From assembly GCF_023652955.1 (NCBI RefSeq), contig NZ_JAKLOY010000001.1, positions 496,001 to 560,000 of the forward strand: 64,000 nt of DNA, in the 5' to 3' direction. The position numbers were made by a program, and so were the translations under genes. Of the stretch, positions 57,164 through 64,000 are shown one piece after another. This DNA is from Geomonas sp. Red32. GTDB taxonomy: Bacteria > Desulfobacterota > Desulfuromonadia > Geobacterales > Geobacteraceae. Every line of letters starts with the position of its first letter. Positions within the stretch are counted from its first letter, which is position 1. The notes beneath the pieces are model-generated. The model was not told the DNA's origin, ran no database searches, and was given only the letters and a program-made list of their open reading frames with translations.

Positions 57164-58531
57164 ATGAATCTCTCGATCACCTCGTTAAGTTACCGGTACC
57201 CCGGCGCAACGGAACCGGCACTGGCCGATATTTCCTGCGAAGTCGGAGCCGGCGAATGCGTCTGCTTCACCGGGGACTCCGGCTGCGGCAAGTCGACCCT
57301 GCTCTTGGCCATCAAGGGGGCGCTGCGCGGCGGCAGCCGGGTGGGAAGCATTGAAATCCCCCCCCACGCCGGTGACGGGCGTATCCCCGTCGGGATCGTT
57401 TTCCAGAACGCCGAATCCCAGATCGTCTGCACGACGGCCGGCGAAGAGGTCGCCTTCGCGCCGGAGAATCTCTGCATCCCCCGCGAGGAGATAGCCGAAC
57501 GGGTGGCCCTCGCGCTGCGGGCCGTGGGGCTGGAGGGGTGCCAGAAGCGGAACGTGGATCGCTTCTCGGCCGGGCAGAAGCAGCGCCTTGCCATTGCCTC
57601 CGTGCTGTCGGCCAATCCGGGCATCCTCCTCCTCGACGAGCCAAGCTCCCAGCTCGACCGGCGGAGCAAAGAGGAACTTCGCGACACCCTGGGATGGCTG
57701 AAGCGGGAGGGATACATCATCGTGCTCGCCGAACACGACATCCTCCCCTTCGCCGGGATCATCGACCGCTACTTCGTGATGGAACGGGGGAAGATCGTTT
57801 CGGTACTGTCGATGCCCCCCGCTCCCCGCGCCGCTAATCGCTCCTTTCCGGCTCGCCTCGAGCACGGCGGCGCCCCCGTGCTGACCGTCCGCGGCCTCCA
57901 CCTCGGCTATCCCGAAACCGGCGCAGTTCTCAACGGGGTCGATCTTACCGTCGGGGAGGGGGAACGGGTCCACCTGCTCGGGGATAACGGGGCAGGGAAA
58001 TCGACACTCTTCCGCGCCCTCTGCGGGCTTGCCCGCCCGGACCTCGGGACCGTCGAGCTGGCCGGGATCGGGAAGCCGGTGCCGGAGCGGCTGGCGGGAA
58101 AGGTGGGGGTGCTCTTCCAGAACCCGACACGGCAGCTCTTCGCGGAGAGCGTCCAGGAGGAGGTCTCCTTCACCCTCAAGAGGGAAGGACGTCCCCTCCG
58201 GGAGATAGACGGGCTGGTCGCGGAGGCGCTCGCCCACTGCCGGATCGCCCACCTGGCCGGCCGGACCCCGCTGACCTTGAGTTTCGGGGAGCAGCACCGG
58301 GTGGCGCTCGCCTCGGTCCTCGCGGGCCGTCCCCGGCTCCTGCTGCTGGACGAGCCGTTTGCCGGTCTGGACATGGCACAGCGTGGCGAACTGCTGGAGA
58401 TTCTCGGCGAGCTCCCGGCCCGTTTCGGGACCAGCGTGCTGATCGCGAGCCATGATCGTCTGCCGGTGCCCGGATGGGCCGACCGCGAACTGATTCTGAA
58501 GGACGGGAGGGTCACCGATGCGCGCGGCTGA
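57164..58531 (+). CDS. ECF-type transporter double ATPase (fused CbiO-like domains)
   Basis: 455 residues holding two complete ABC ATPase domains (about 1-225 and 240-455). Domain 1 has Walker A GDSGCGKST, a signature region RFSAGQKQRLAIASVL and Walker B LLLDEPSSQLD. Domain 2 has Walker A GDNGAGKST, LTLSFGEQHRVALASVL and Walker B LLLDEPFAGLD. The fusion corresponds to the EcfA-EcfA' pair. It energises uptake of a vitamin, metal or cofactor with the T component encoded next (14-bp overlap). No S component is present in the window. Confidence 0.92.
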   Translation: MNLSITSLSYRYPGATEPALADISCEVGAGECVCFTGDSGCGKSTLLLAIKGALRGGSRVGSIEIPPHAGDGRIPVGIVFQNAESQIVCTTAGEEVAFAPENLCIPREEIAERVALALRAVGLEGCQKRNVDRFSAGQKQRLAIASVLSANPGILLLDEPSSQLDRRSKEELRDTLGWLKREGYIIVLAEHDILPFAGIIDRYFVMERGKIVSVLSMPPAPRAANRSFPARLEHGGAPVLTVRGLHLGYPETGAVLNGVDLTVGEGERVHLLGDNGAGKSTLFRALCGLARPDLGTVELAGIGKPVPERLAGKVGVLFQNPTRQLFAESVQEEVSFTLKREGRPLREIDGLVAEALAHCRIAHLAGRTPLTLSFGEQHRVALASVLAGRPRLLLLDEPFAGLDMAQRGELLEILGELPARFGTSVLIASHDRLPVPGWADRELILKDGRVTDARG

Positions 58532-59234
58532 GATGAATATCCGGCGGTTTCGAACGAGCGACTACGCCTGTCAGTTCATGACGCACGACTCGCCTATCCA
58601 CCGGCTGGGACCGGGGACCAAGCTTGCCGCCGGGACCGCGTTGAGCGCCTGCGCGATCGCCGTCCGCACCCCGGAACAGCTCCTGGTCCTCCTCGCGGTC
58701 GCGCTCGGCTGCTTCTTCCTGGCCCGGCTGACTCCGTACGACCTCTGGCGGGACACCCGGGTGCTGGTCTTCCTGGGGGTAGCGGTGACCGCGGCCTACT
58801 GCGCCCTGCACGGCGCCAGCGACTTTTGGCCCGGCGTCCGGACCTCGACTCAGATCATCCTCTTCTATCTCCCCGGTGCGGTCTTTCTGCGCACCACCCG
58901 GACCTCGGAGGTGATGACGGGCTTCAGCCGGGTGATCCCGTACCGGATATCGTTCCTCCTCTTCGTGAGCGTGCGCTTCGTGCCGTTCTTCCTGCGGGAG
59001 CTGGAGGAAATTTCGGCGGCGCAGCGGCTGCGGGGGGCGAAGATCCGGCTACGGGACCAGGCCGATCCCCGCAACTGGTGCGATCTCTTTCACTGCCTGG
59101 TGGTGCCGCTCATGGTAAGGGCGCTGAAAACCGCGGAGGAGCTGTCGAGGTCCGCCGAGTCGCGCGGGTTCGGAGAATGCGAACAACGAAGCTACGCCGG
59201 CATCGCGGGCCTCCGGGTCGCGGCGAAACGCTGA
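58518..59234 (+). CDS. ECF transporter T component (EcfT/CbiQ-like)
   Basis: The ATG at 58518 has GGGAGG 7 bases before it; ATG 58533 is an alternative. 238 residues with about five TM segments. The coupling helices carry AAQRLRGA and SAESRGFG, matching the Ala-Arg-Ser-like motifs that contact the ATPases. Coupled to the double-ATPase gene. Substrate specificity would come from an unseen S component, or from a distinct partner such as the TiaS-like protein. Confidence 0.88.
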   Translation: MRAAEMNIRRFRTSDYACQFMTHDSPIHRLGPGTKLAAGTALSACAIAVRTPEQLLVLLAVALGCFFLARLTPYDLWRDTRVLVFLGVAVTAAYCALHGASDFWPGVRTSTQIILFYLPGAVFLRTTRTSEVMTGFSRVIPYRISFLLFVSVRFVPFFLRELEEISAAQRLRGAKIRLRDQADPRNWCDLFHCLVVPLMVRALKTAEELSRSAESRGFGECEQRSYAGIAGLRVAAKR

Positions 59235-59253
59235 GGCCGATCCATCAAAAAAA

Positions 59254-59275
59254 AGGGGGCCGGTAAGCCCCCTTT
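59254..59275. terminator. Bidirectional terminator between ecfT and degP
   Basis: AGGGGGC and GCCCCCT around CGGTAA, with A-run and T-run on either side. The stem serves convergent genes. Confidence 0.8.
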
Positions 59276-59302
59276 CCTCTCTTCCAATTTCCCATCGTCT
59301 CC

Positions 59303-60670
59303 CTACTCGACCCTCATGGCCGTGAAGAGCGAGCTGTTCCCCCGTTTGAGGAGCACCTTCAGGTAGCCACCCTTCTTCACGGTGGCGATCACCTTACTGT
59401 AGTCGCTCACGCTGGCGATGCGCTTGCCGTTGATTTCGTGGATCACGTCTCCCTCCACGATCCCCGCCCGGTCGGCCAGACCGTCCGGCTGCACCTCGGC
59501 GACCAGCACGCCGCGTTCCCCGCGGTTTTGAGGGGCCCGCTCCGGAGTGAGCTCGGCTACCTTGAGCCCCAGCTTGTCGCCGGTGGTCGCCACATCCTCC
59601 TCGTCCCCATCCTTCATCTTCTCGATGGTGACCGGGACCTCCTTCTGCTTGCCGTCGCGCAGGATCACCACCTTCACCGCCTTGCCGACCGGGGTGGCCG
59701 CCACCATGCGCGGGAGCTCGCTCATCTCGTGGATGGTCCGGCCGTCGAACTGCAGGATGATGTCGCCCCCCTGCAGCCCTGCCTTGTCGGCGGGACTGTC
59801 CTTGGTGACCTCCGAGACGAGGGCTCCCTTCTCACCCTCCAGACCGAAGGACTGCGCGAGGTCGGCGGTCACCATCTGCACCGACACCCCGAGCCACCCA
59901 CGAGTCACCTTGCCGCTCTGCTTGAGCTGCTCGATGACCGCCTTGGCCATGTTGATCGGGATCGCGAAGCCGATCCCCTGGCCGCCGGAAAGTATTGCGG
60001 TGTTGATGCCGATCACCTCCCCCTTCGAGTTGAAGAGGGGACCGCCGGAGTTGCCGGGGTTGATGGAGGCATCGGTCTGGATGAAATCGTCGTAGGGGCC
60101 GGAGCCGATCACCCGCCCCTGCGCGCTGATGATCCCCGCGGTCACCGTCTGGGCCAGGCCGAAGGGATTGCCGATCGCCATCACCCACTCGCCCACTTCG
60201 GCCTTGTCGCTGTCGCCGAGCGGTGCCACCGGAAGATGCCCCTTGGCGTCGATCTTCACCAGGGCGAGGTCGAGCTTTTCGTCACGCCCCTTGATCTCTC
60301 CCTTGAACTCGCGGCCGTCGGAGAGCTTGACCTTGATCTCGTCGGCGCCGGCAACGACGTGGTTGTTGGTAAGGATGTAACCGTCGTCGCTGATGATGAA
60401 ACCCGATCCGAGGTTCTGCTGCTTGTGGGGATGCTGACGGGGTGTATCGAAGAACTTCTCGAAGTAATCCTGGAAGGGGTCGTTACCATACAGGTGCCGC
60501 TTCTGCACGGTAACAGTTTTGGAGGTACTGATATTGACGACGGCGGGTTTGAGTTGCTTTGCCAGTTTCACGAAGTCGGGACTCACTGCCGAGCCCCAGG
60601 CTCCGGTGGCAATGAGTGAGGAGAAAAGCAGGGTGAGTGTCAAAAGAATCGCCTGAAACGTTGCCCGCAT
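59303..60670 (-). CDS. degP: DegP/HtrA-family periplasmic serine protease (Do)
   Basis: 455 residues with a signal peptide (1-27). The trypsin-like domain has the triad His in LTNNHVV, Asp in LDLALVKI and Ser in GNSGGPL, and is followed by two PDZ domains (about 265-350 and 365-450). It degrades or refolds misfolded envelope proteins. The size fits DegP/DegQ. No sigma-E or two-component partner gene is adjacent, and the 60671-61386 region upstream is gene-free. Confidence 0.96.
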   Translation of the reverse strand: MRATFQAILLTLTLLFSSLIATGAWGSAVSPDFVKLAKQLKPAVVNISTSKTVTVQKRHLYGNDPFQDYFEKFFDTPRQHPHKQQNLGSGFIISDDGYILTNNHVVAGADEIKVKLSDGREFKGEIKGRDEKLDLALVKIDAKGHLPVAPLGDSDKAEVGEWVMAIGNPFGLAQTVTAGIISAQGRVIGSGPYDDFIQTDASINPGNSGGPLFNSKGEVIGINTAILSGGQGIGFAIPINMAKAVIEQLKQSGKVTRGWLGVSVQMVTADLAQSFGLEGEKGALVSEVTKDSPADKAGLQGGDIILQFDGRTIHEMSELPRMVAATPVGKAVKVVILRDGKQKEVPVTIEKMKDGDEEDVATTGDKLGLKVAELTPERAPQNRGERGVLVAEVQPDGLADRAGIVEGDVIHEINGKRIASVSDYSKVIATVKKGGYLKVLLKRGNSSLFTAMRVE

Positions 60671-61386
60671 GGCTACCTCCTAGAATTTGGTAGCGTAAAG
60701 CTAATACCCGCATGGCGCTTTGTCAAGGGAGCCAGGAGTATACGGCGCGCACGACTGCGGTCCAGTCCGGGCAATCCGGAAGACTCAATGGAGCTTCAGA
60801 CTAAACGCTATTGCGGCTACGAAGGCGGCGATGATCGCGACGGTCACCGGAGGTGATACGGAAGTTCTCCAGTTGTCGAAGGGAATGGCAACCGAAATAT
60901 GTACCCGTTTCGACGGTCCTGGAGGGGCAGATCATGGACCCGGCGGCCTCTTGGCGATGACAAATTACGATGCAATTCCGGGGAAATAGCCGCAGTCACA
61001 CCATTTGCTCCCGCTCCGGCGGTCCACCGGCGAGGGGTGATGATATTTCAGGTAATCCTCTGCGATTCCAGCTGGTTACGCCATTTCTTTCTAGGTTCTA
61101 GAAAAAGTGCCTTTTTCCCCCTCAGGTTTGGCAGAAGCCATGGACCGTGCCCAATCGATCGCCGTTCATGGGGTAATGGAGCCGATCGTGTCTAAGTAGA
61201 GAACCAGGACCAGCATCGGTATCTTGCTCATTCTGAAGTTCAAAGCCACGCCTGTATCTTTCAAAGTTGCAGCATCGTGCGCTATCGAGTCACAAGCCTA
61301 AATACATTAACCAAACAGGCTTATCCAGATCTTTTCCCTGTATTAGATGCGGCCCTTCGTGAGCGCTTTTCGCCCGAGTTGCCGGT
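60671..61386. other. Gene-free stretch
   Basis: No credible gene on either strand. The short plus-strand frames lack ribosome sites and familiar sequence. CTAGGTTCTAG near 61087 is a small dyad. Composition becomes less G/C-rich toward the right. Confidence 0.5.
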
Positions 61387-62076
61387 TTAGTGTTCGGATC
61401 CAGCTTTGGCCAGGGAGCTGACAAGATTTCCGTTGGCTTCTTTGAGTGAAAGATTGGCTTTGGAGTAGCAACTCCACCCATAGGCATCTGCGATGTCAGT
61501 CCCTTCTATATGGCCGATTACGTCACCGCTCCAGACGACCGTATTGTCTTTGAGTCTGATCAGCTTTACCTCTTCGAATGCGGTAGTTCCCTCATAGGCA
61601 TTTTTGTTGGCAACGTTGACAAGGGCACCCAAAAGGCCGAACTGGGAGGCAACGGCTGCAGCCGTGCTCTGCTCCTTTAAGCCGTCGAACTTGGACACGT
61701 TCCCGGTCATTAGGTAATCGGCACCGGCCGGCACGGTGTCGACGACCAAGACCTCTTTGAAAAGACCAGATTGCCGGAGGTGAGCGGCCATCATGCTGGA
61801 GATTTCTGTGGTGACGCCACTGTCATAGTTGTTGTCACAGTTGTAGAAAAACGCCTTATCATCCTTAGTGATTTGCGCAACAGTCCCTTCGGAGCAGGTG
61901 TTTGTCAAAGGCTTTCTGTGGTCCTGGAACGGTCTTACCACCAGAATTGCCTTTTCAAAAGGACTGCCTTGCAAAGCCGTCACGTCGTCAAGCGGGTACT
62001 TAATAGTCTGCCGCGGCATACATGCCGCCAGCAACAGTCCGAGAACAGAAGCGAGCACCAAACCATTCCACCGCAT
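61387..62076 (-). CDS. Lipoprotein of unknown function
   Basis: ATG 62076 follows GGAGG at about five bases. Signal peptide with lipobox LLAAC near residue 19. The mature part has two cysteines (TNTCSE and YNCDNN) and a late SCYSKAN, a GxGxIxGxD-like pattern, and the beta-rich features of outer-membrane-associated lipoproteins such as those feeding transporter or secretion systems. No family was recognised. It is isolated, with a lower-GC neighbourhood suggesting acquisition. Confidence 0.75.
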   Translation of the reverse strand: MRWNGLVLASVLGLLLAACMPRQTIKYPLDDVTALQGSPFEKAILVVRPFQDHRKPLTNTCSEGTVAQITKDDKAFFYNCDNNYDSGVTTEISSMMAAHLRQSGLFKEVLVVDTVPAGADYLMTGNVSKFDGLKEQSTAAAVASQFGLLGALVNVANKNAYEGTTAFEEVKLIRLKDNTVVWSGDVIGHIEGTDIADAYGWSCYSKANLSLKEANGNLVSSLAKAGSEH

Positions 62077-62348
62077 AGCATCCTCCATTTAATTGCACGG
62101 CCAACTGAGCGTATTTATTTCATCCGGGGCGGCAGCGAACTGATCATTGTGTTGGCCGATGGCGAAAAGGTATCTAGTCTCGGGATATCAAAGCCGCCAT
62201 CAGGCTCGCACAGAACCTCAAAACAGCAGCGGACAGAAGCCCGACCGGCGAAAGTCAGGTCGTGGCGCGGGTTGGACATCGCTCTATCGATAGTCACATC
62301 TGTCTTTATTTTCCCCGTTTCTGTTCTTTGGTTTCCTATATTCCCTGA

Positions 62349-62729
62349 TTATTCTGGCCTTACGAATCCAATTACTTCGGTCTCTGGCGTCTTCAGTATT
62401 GCAGAGGGGCCACCTTTCGGATCTCTTGCAATGCTCAGAGGAGCATTATTCTTTATCCCTAAAAGCCCAAGTGCTTGCTGTTTGTCCATAGGTCGAAATT
62501 TCAGGATGCCCCCCTCTGAAGTTGTCAGAGTGATCGACTTCACCGGTCCGAGAAATGTTTCGACATTTGTTGCGCAGCAAGGTTTGAACTCTGCTTTCTC
62601 ATTTCTTATTCTGTTTGCCCCTCGAAGGGCGCGCATGTCAACAGTAGTCCAAACAGCCGCACCAACTGCTACTATTGCCATTGCGAAAAATTTCAATACC
62701 GGGTAATCGTCAAGCATGTTGTAGGACAT
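62349..62729 (-). CDS. Small membrane-anchored protein of unknown function
   Basis: 126 residues. A single TM segment (about 12-30, LKFFAMAIVAVGAAVWTTV) and a soluble part with a Cys pair (KPCCATN), and GGILKFRPMDKQQALGLLGI. Start ATG 62729. No domain recognised. Lower GC and atypical codon use compared with the rest of the window. Confidence 0.6.
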   Translation of the reverse strand: MSYNMLDDYPVLKFFAMAIVAVGAAVWTTVDMRALRGANRIRNEKAEFKPCCATNVETFLGPVKSITLTTSEGGILKFRPMDKQQALGLLGIKNNAPLSIARDPKGGPSAILKTPETEVIGFVRPE

Positions 62730-62951
62730 TCGAAGGCTTCCAATTTTATTTGGCTTTTTATTTACAGTCCAACGATTGGGTGACCGGCGGAGCGCTCAAG
62801 CTCTCATCAGCATCCATCCACTTATCTACCAAGCCGAGACCGCGTCCACCCTGCTGGTTGAAATTTATCTTTTAAAGTTACAACCTACCAATAACAGGTC
62901 CCACCACCTTAGTTTACACTCGAATACACACCCACAATTCTCATCTTCTAT

Positions 62952-63311
62952 CTATGGGTGGACTGGTCCTTTGAGTAACACGTAAACTAGACCTCCTGTC
63001 ATTGCAGTGGTAAGAATTATGAAACCTACTAACACCGACCAGCAAGTCTTCGGATATTTTGCTCTGATGATTGATGACCCGCTTATTGATATTTCTTTAT
63101 CCTGCACAGATTCAAGAATTATAAAAAGTAAAGATAGATCTAAGCAAACATACATCAGCTTGCCGCCCGCAGCTTTAGATATGAGACCAAACTTCACCAG
63201 TGGGAACAAGGTCAAAACTATCGCGATTATAGGCACCCTTAACTTGTTATATTGCATCAATGCCTGCCTCATTCTTCCAGTCCAACTATGTAATTGATCC
63301 CAATTGGGCAT
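62952..63311 (-). CDS. Three-TM protein of unknown function, possible remnant
   Basis: ATG 63311 follows GTGGGGT. 119 residues with three hydrophobic segments (about 24-42, 50-68, 88-112). The frame stays open upstream to about 63510 with a Pro-rich, charged reading (HEPSGQPSPTPVQE; PRESWG), so the gene may once have been longer or may start at GTG 63404. No family recognised. Codon use is AT-rich. Confidence 0.55.
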   Translation of the reverse strand: MPNWDQLHSWTGRMRQALMQYNKLRVPIIAIVLTLFPLVKFGLISKAAGGKLMYVCLDLSLLFIILESVQDKEISISGSSIIRAKYPKTCWSVLVGFIILTTAMTGGLVYVLLKGPVHP

Positions 63312-63569
63312 ACCCCACGACTCGCGCGGTGCGGGAGGGGTAAATCTTTGGCGGGGAGATAAGGTGCTGATTCCCCTCGGTGCCGAGGCTGATAAATGTT
63401 CCACTTGGGGGTGATCGGAATTGGGATCATCCCGTGGCCAGCATTCTTGAACCGGGGTTGGAGACGGCTGACCAGAAGGCTCATGAGGGAATGCAATAGC
63501 ATCCTCAAATTAGGGGGGACTATATAGGATTACCGGAGGCGTTGTCAAAGGGGATGCCTCCGGGATAAA

Positions 63570-63604
63570 AAAAGCCCCCGGGCCGATTGGGCCGGAGGCT
63601 TTTT
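63570..63604. terminator. Bidirectional terminator
   Basis: AAAGCCCCCGGGCC pairs (with G-U) with GGCCGGAGGCTTT around a 7-base loop, with A- and T-runs outside. It serves the regulator gene on the minus strand. Confidence 0.75.
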
Positions 63605-63633
63605 GAGTGTGATACCGGGTGCTTCTCCCGCCA

Positions 63634-63680
63634 TCCTCACCCCTGCCCTCCCCTTGAAGGGGAGGGAGAGTGGGGTTGAA
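63634..63680. repeat. Type-A palindromic intergenic repeat
   Basis: CCTCACCCCTGCCCTCCCCT, then TGAAGGGGAGGGAGAGTGGG. Confidence 0.7.
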
Positions 63681-63708
63681 GGGGGAGGAAGAGAACATAC
63701 TCTTCCGG

Positions 63709-64000
63709 TTACTCCTCTTCTTTGAGGATGTAGCCCACGCCGCGGACGGTGTGGATGAGCTTCTTGTCGGCTTCGCGATCGATCTTCTTACGCAGGTAGT
63801 TCACGTAGACGTCGATGATGTTGGTGAAGCTGTCGAAGGTGTAATCCCAGACGTGCTCGGCGATCATGGTACGGGTCAGCACCTGGTGCGGGTTGCGCAT
63901 GAAGTACTCGAGCAGGCCGTACTCCTTGGCGGTGAGATCGATCTCCTTGTCCTTTCTCCAGACCTTGTGGGTAACCGGGTCGAGACGGAGATCGGCGAAA
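63709..64000 (-). CDS. OmpR/PhoB-type response regulator (3' part; start outside window)
   Basis: The frame is open to the window edge. The visible 96 residues are a winged-helix DNA-binding domain: FADLRLDPVTHKVWR, DLTAKEYGLLEYF, VWDYTFDSFTNIIDVYVNYL and GVGYILKEEE, as in OmpR/PhoB regulators. The receiver domain and partner kinase would lie beyond 64000. It is followed by the repeat and terminator at 63570-63680. Confidence 0.93.
   Translation of the reverse strand, partial: FADLRLDPVTHKVWRKDKEIDLTAKEYGLLEYFMRNPHQVLTRTMIAEHVWDYTFDSFTNIIDVYVNYLRKKIDREADKKLIHTVRGVGYILKEEE

Larger units (their letters stand above)
63312..63708. other. Intergenic region with terminator and repeat
   Basis: Contains the possible N-terminal remnant of the preceding gene (to about 63510), a bidirectional terminator at 63570-63604 and a type-A repeat near 63634. 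No other gene seen. Confidence 0.5.

Noticed and set aside
56889..57167. 92-codon plus-strand frame before the ABC ATPase
   Set aside because: Lies over the structured leader and terminator; RNA structure explains the region better.
62775..62951. Possible minus-strand fragment reading NQQGGRGLGLVDKW
   Set aside because: Preceded by stop codons and lacking a start with a ribosome site; too short to support.

Overview
The window is a high-GC chromosomal segment. It looks like a member of the Geobacteraceae (Desulfuromonadia; Geobacter, Geomonas or Citrifermentans-like). This is inferred from gene content: many two-component and chemotaxis proteins, the PrkA-YeaH-SpoVR group, tandem DUF507 genes, an HrcA/CIRCE-controlled groESL, dicarboxylate carriers beside sucCD, and sigma-54 promoters. 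No ribosomal RNA or tRNA gene, CRISPR array, transposase or phage module was seen.

Layout. 1-6.8 kb: a run of five two-component genes on the plus strand (receiver-kinase hybrid cut by the window edge, PAS kinase, receiver-PAS, receiver-HD-GYP, single receiver). 6.8-12.5 kb: a CxxCH/membrane/cytochrome-b5 fusion, aminopeptidase N, a tiny membrane protein, a possible cobalamin riboswitch and a membrane protein. 12.5-17.7 kb: EVE-domain protein and PolX, periplasmic MsrA and MsrB, and small exported proteins. 17.8-23 kb: a chemoreceptor with a sigma-28 promoter, then a solute-binding-domain sensor kinase and its sigma-54 activator partner. 23-26.3 kb: a 21-bp tandem repeat, a SecF without SecD, a tiny zinc ribbon and a divergent MreB-like protein. 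26.3-32.3 kb: two dicarboxylate:cation symporters, each behind a sigma-54 promoter and GGTTAT/ATAACC operator-like dyads, then sucCD.

32.3-38.2 kb: a 51-residue ribbon-helix-helix protein, a 14-bp minisatellite, a zinc-binding (CZB) chemoreceptor with a sigma-28 promoter, a DUF4403 lipoprotein, a decayed sensor gene and a QueG-like Fe-S protein. 38.4-46 kb: a minus-strand group PrkA - YeaH - SpoVR - second PrkA. 46-50 kb: a lipoprotein and a degenerate HD-GYP/HEAT-like pair. 50-53.4 kb: groEL-groES with CIRCE and two DUF507 genes. 53.6-56 kb: a probable 6S RNA, a short membrane protein, an iron-sulfur flavoprotein and an RNase Z-like hydrolase. 56.1-59.2 kb: a TiaS-like protein and an ECF-type transporter, each preceded by a copy of the same structured leader plus terminator. 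59.3-64 kb: a DegP/HtrA protease, a gene-poor lower-GC stretch with orphan membrane and lipoproteins, and the 3' end of an OmpR-type regulator.

Most novel-looking item: the paired structured leaders at 56221-56331 and 56974-57105. Their base-paired ends differ in a compensatory way, and each precedes a terminator and one part of an uncharacterised transport system. The best guess is a molybdenum/tungsten-cofactor-class riboswitch. Two families of short G/C-rich palindromic repeats are scattered through the intergenic regions and mark at least one gene decay event.
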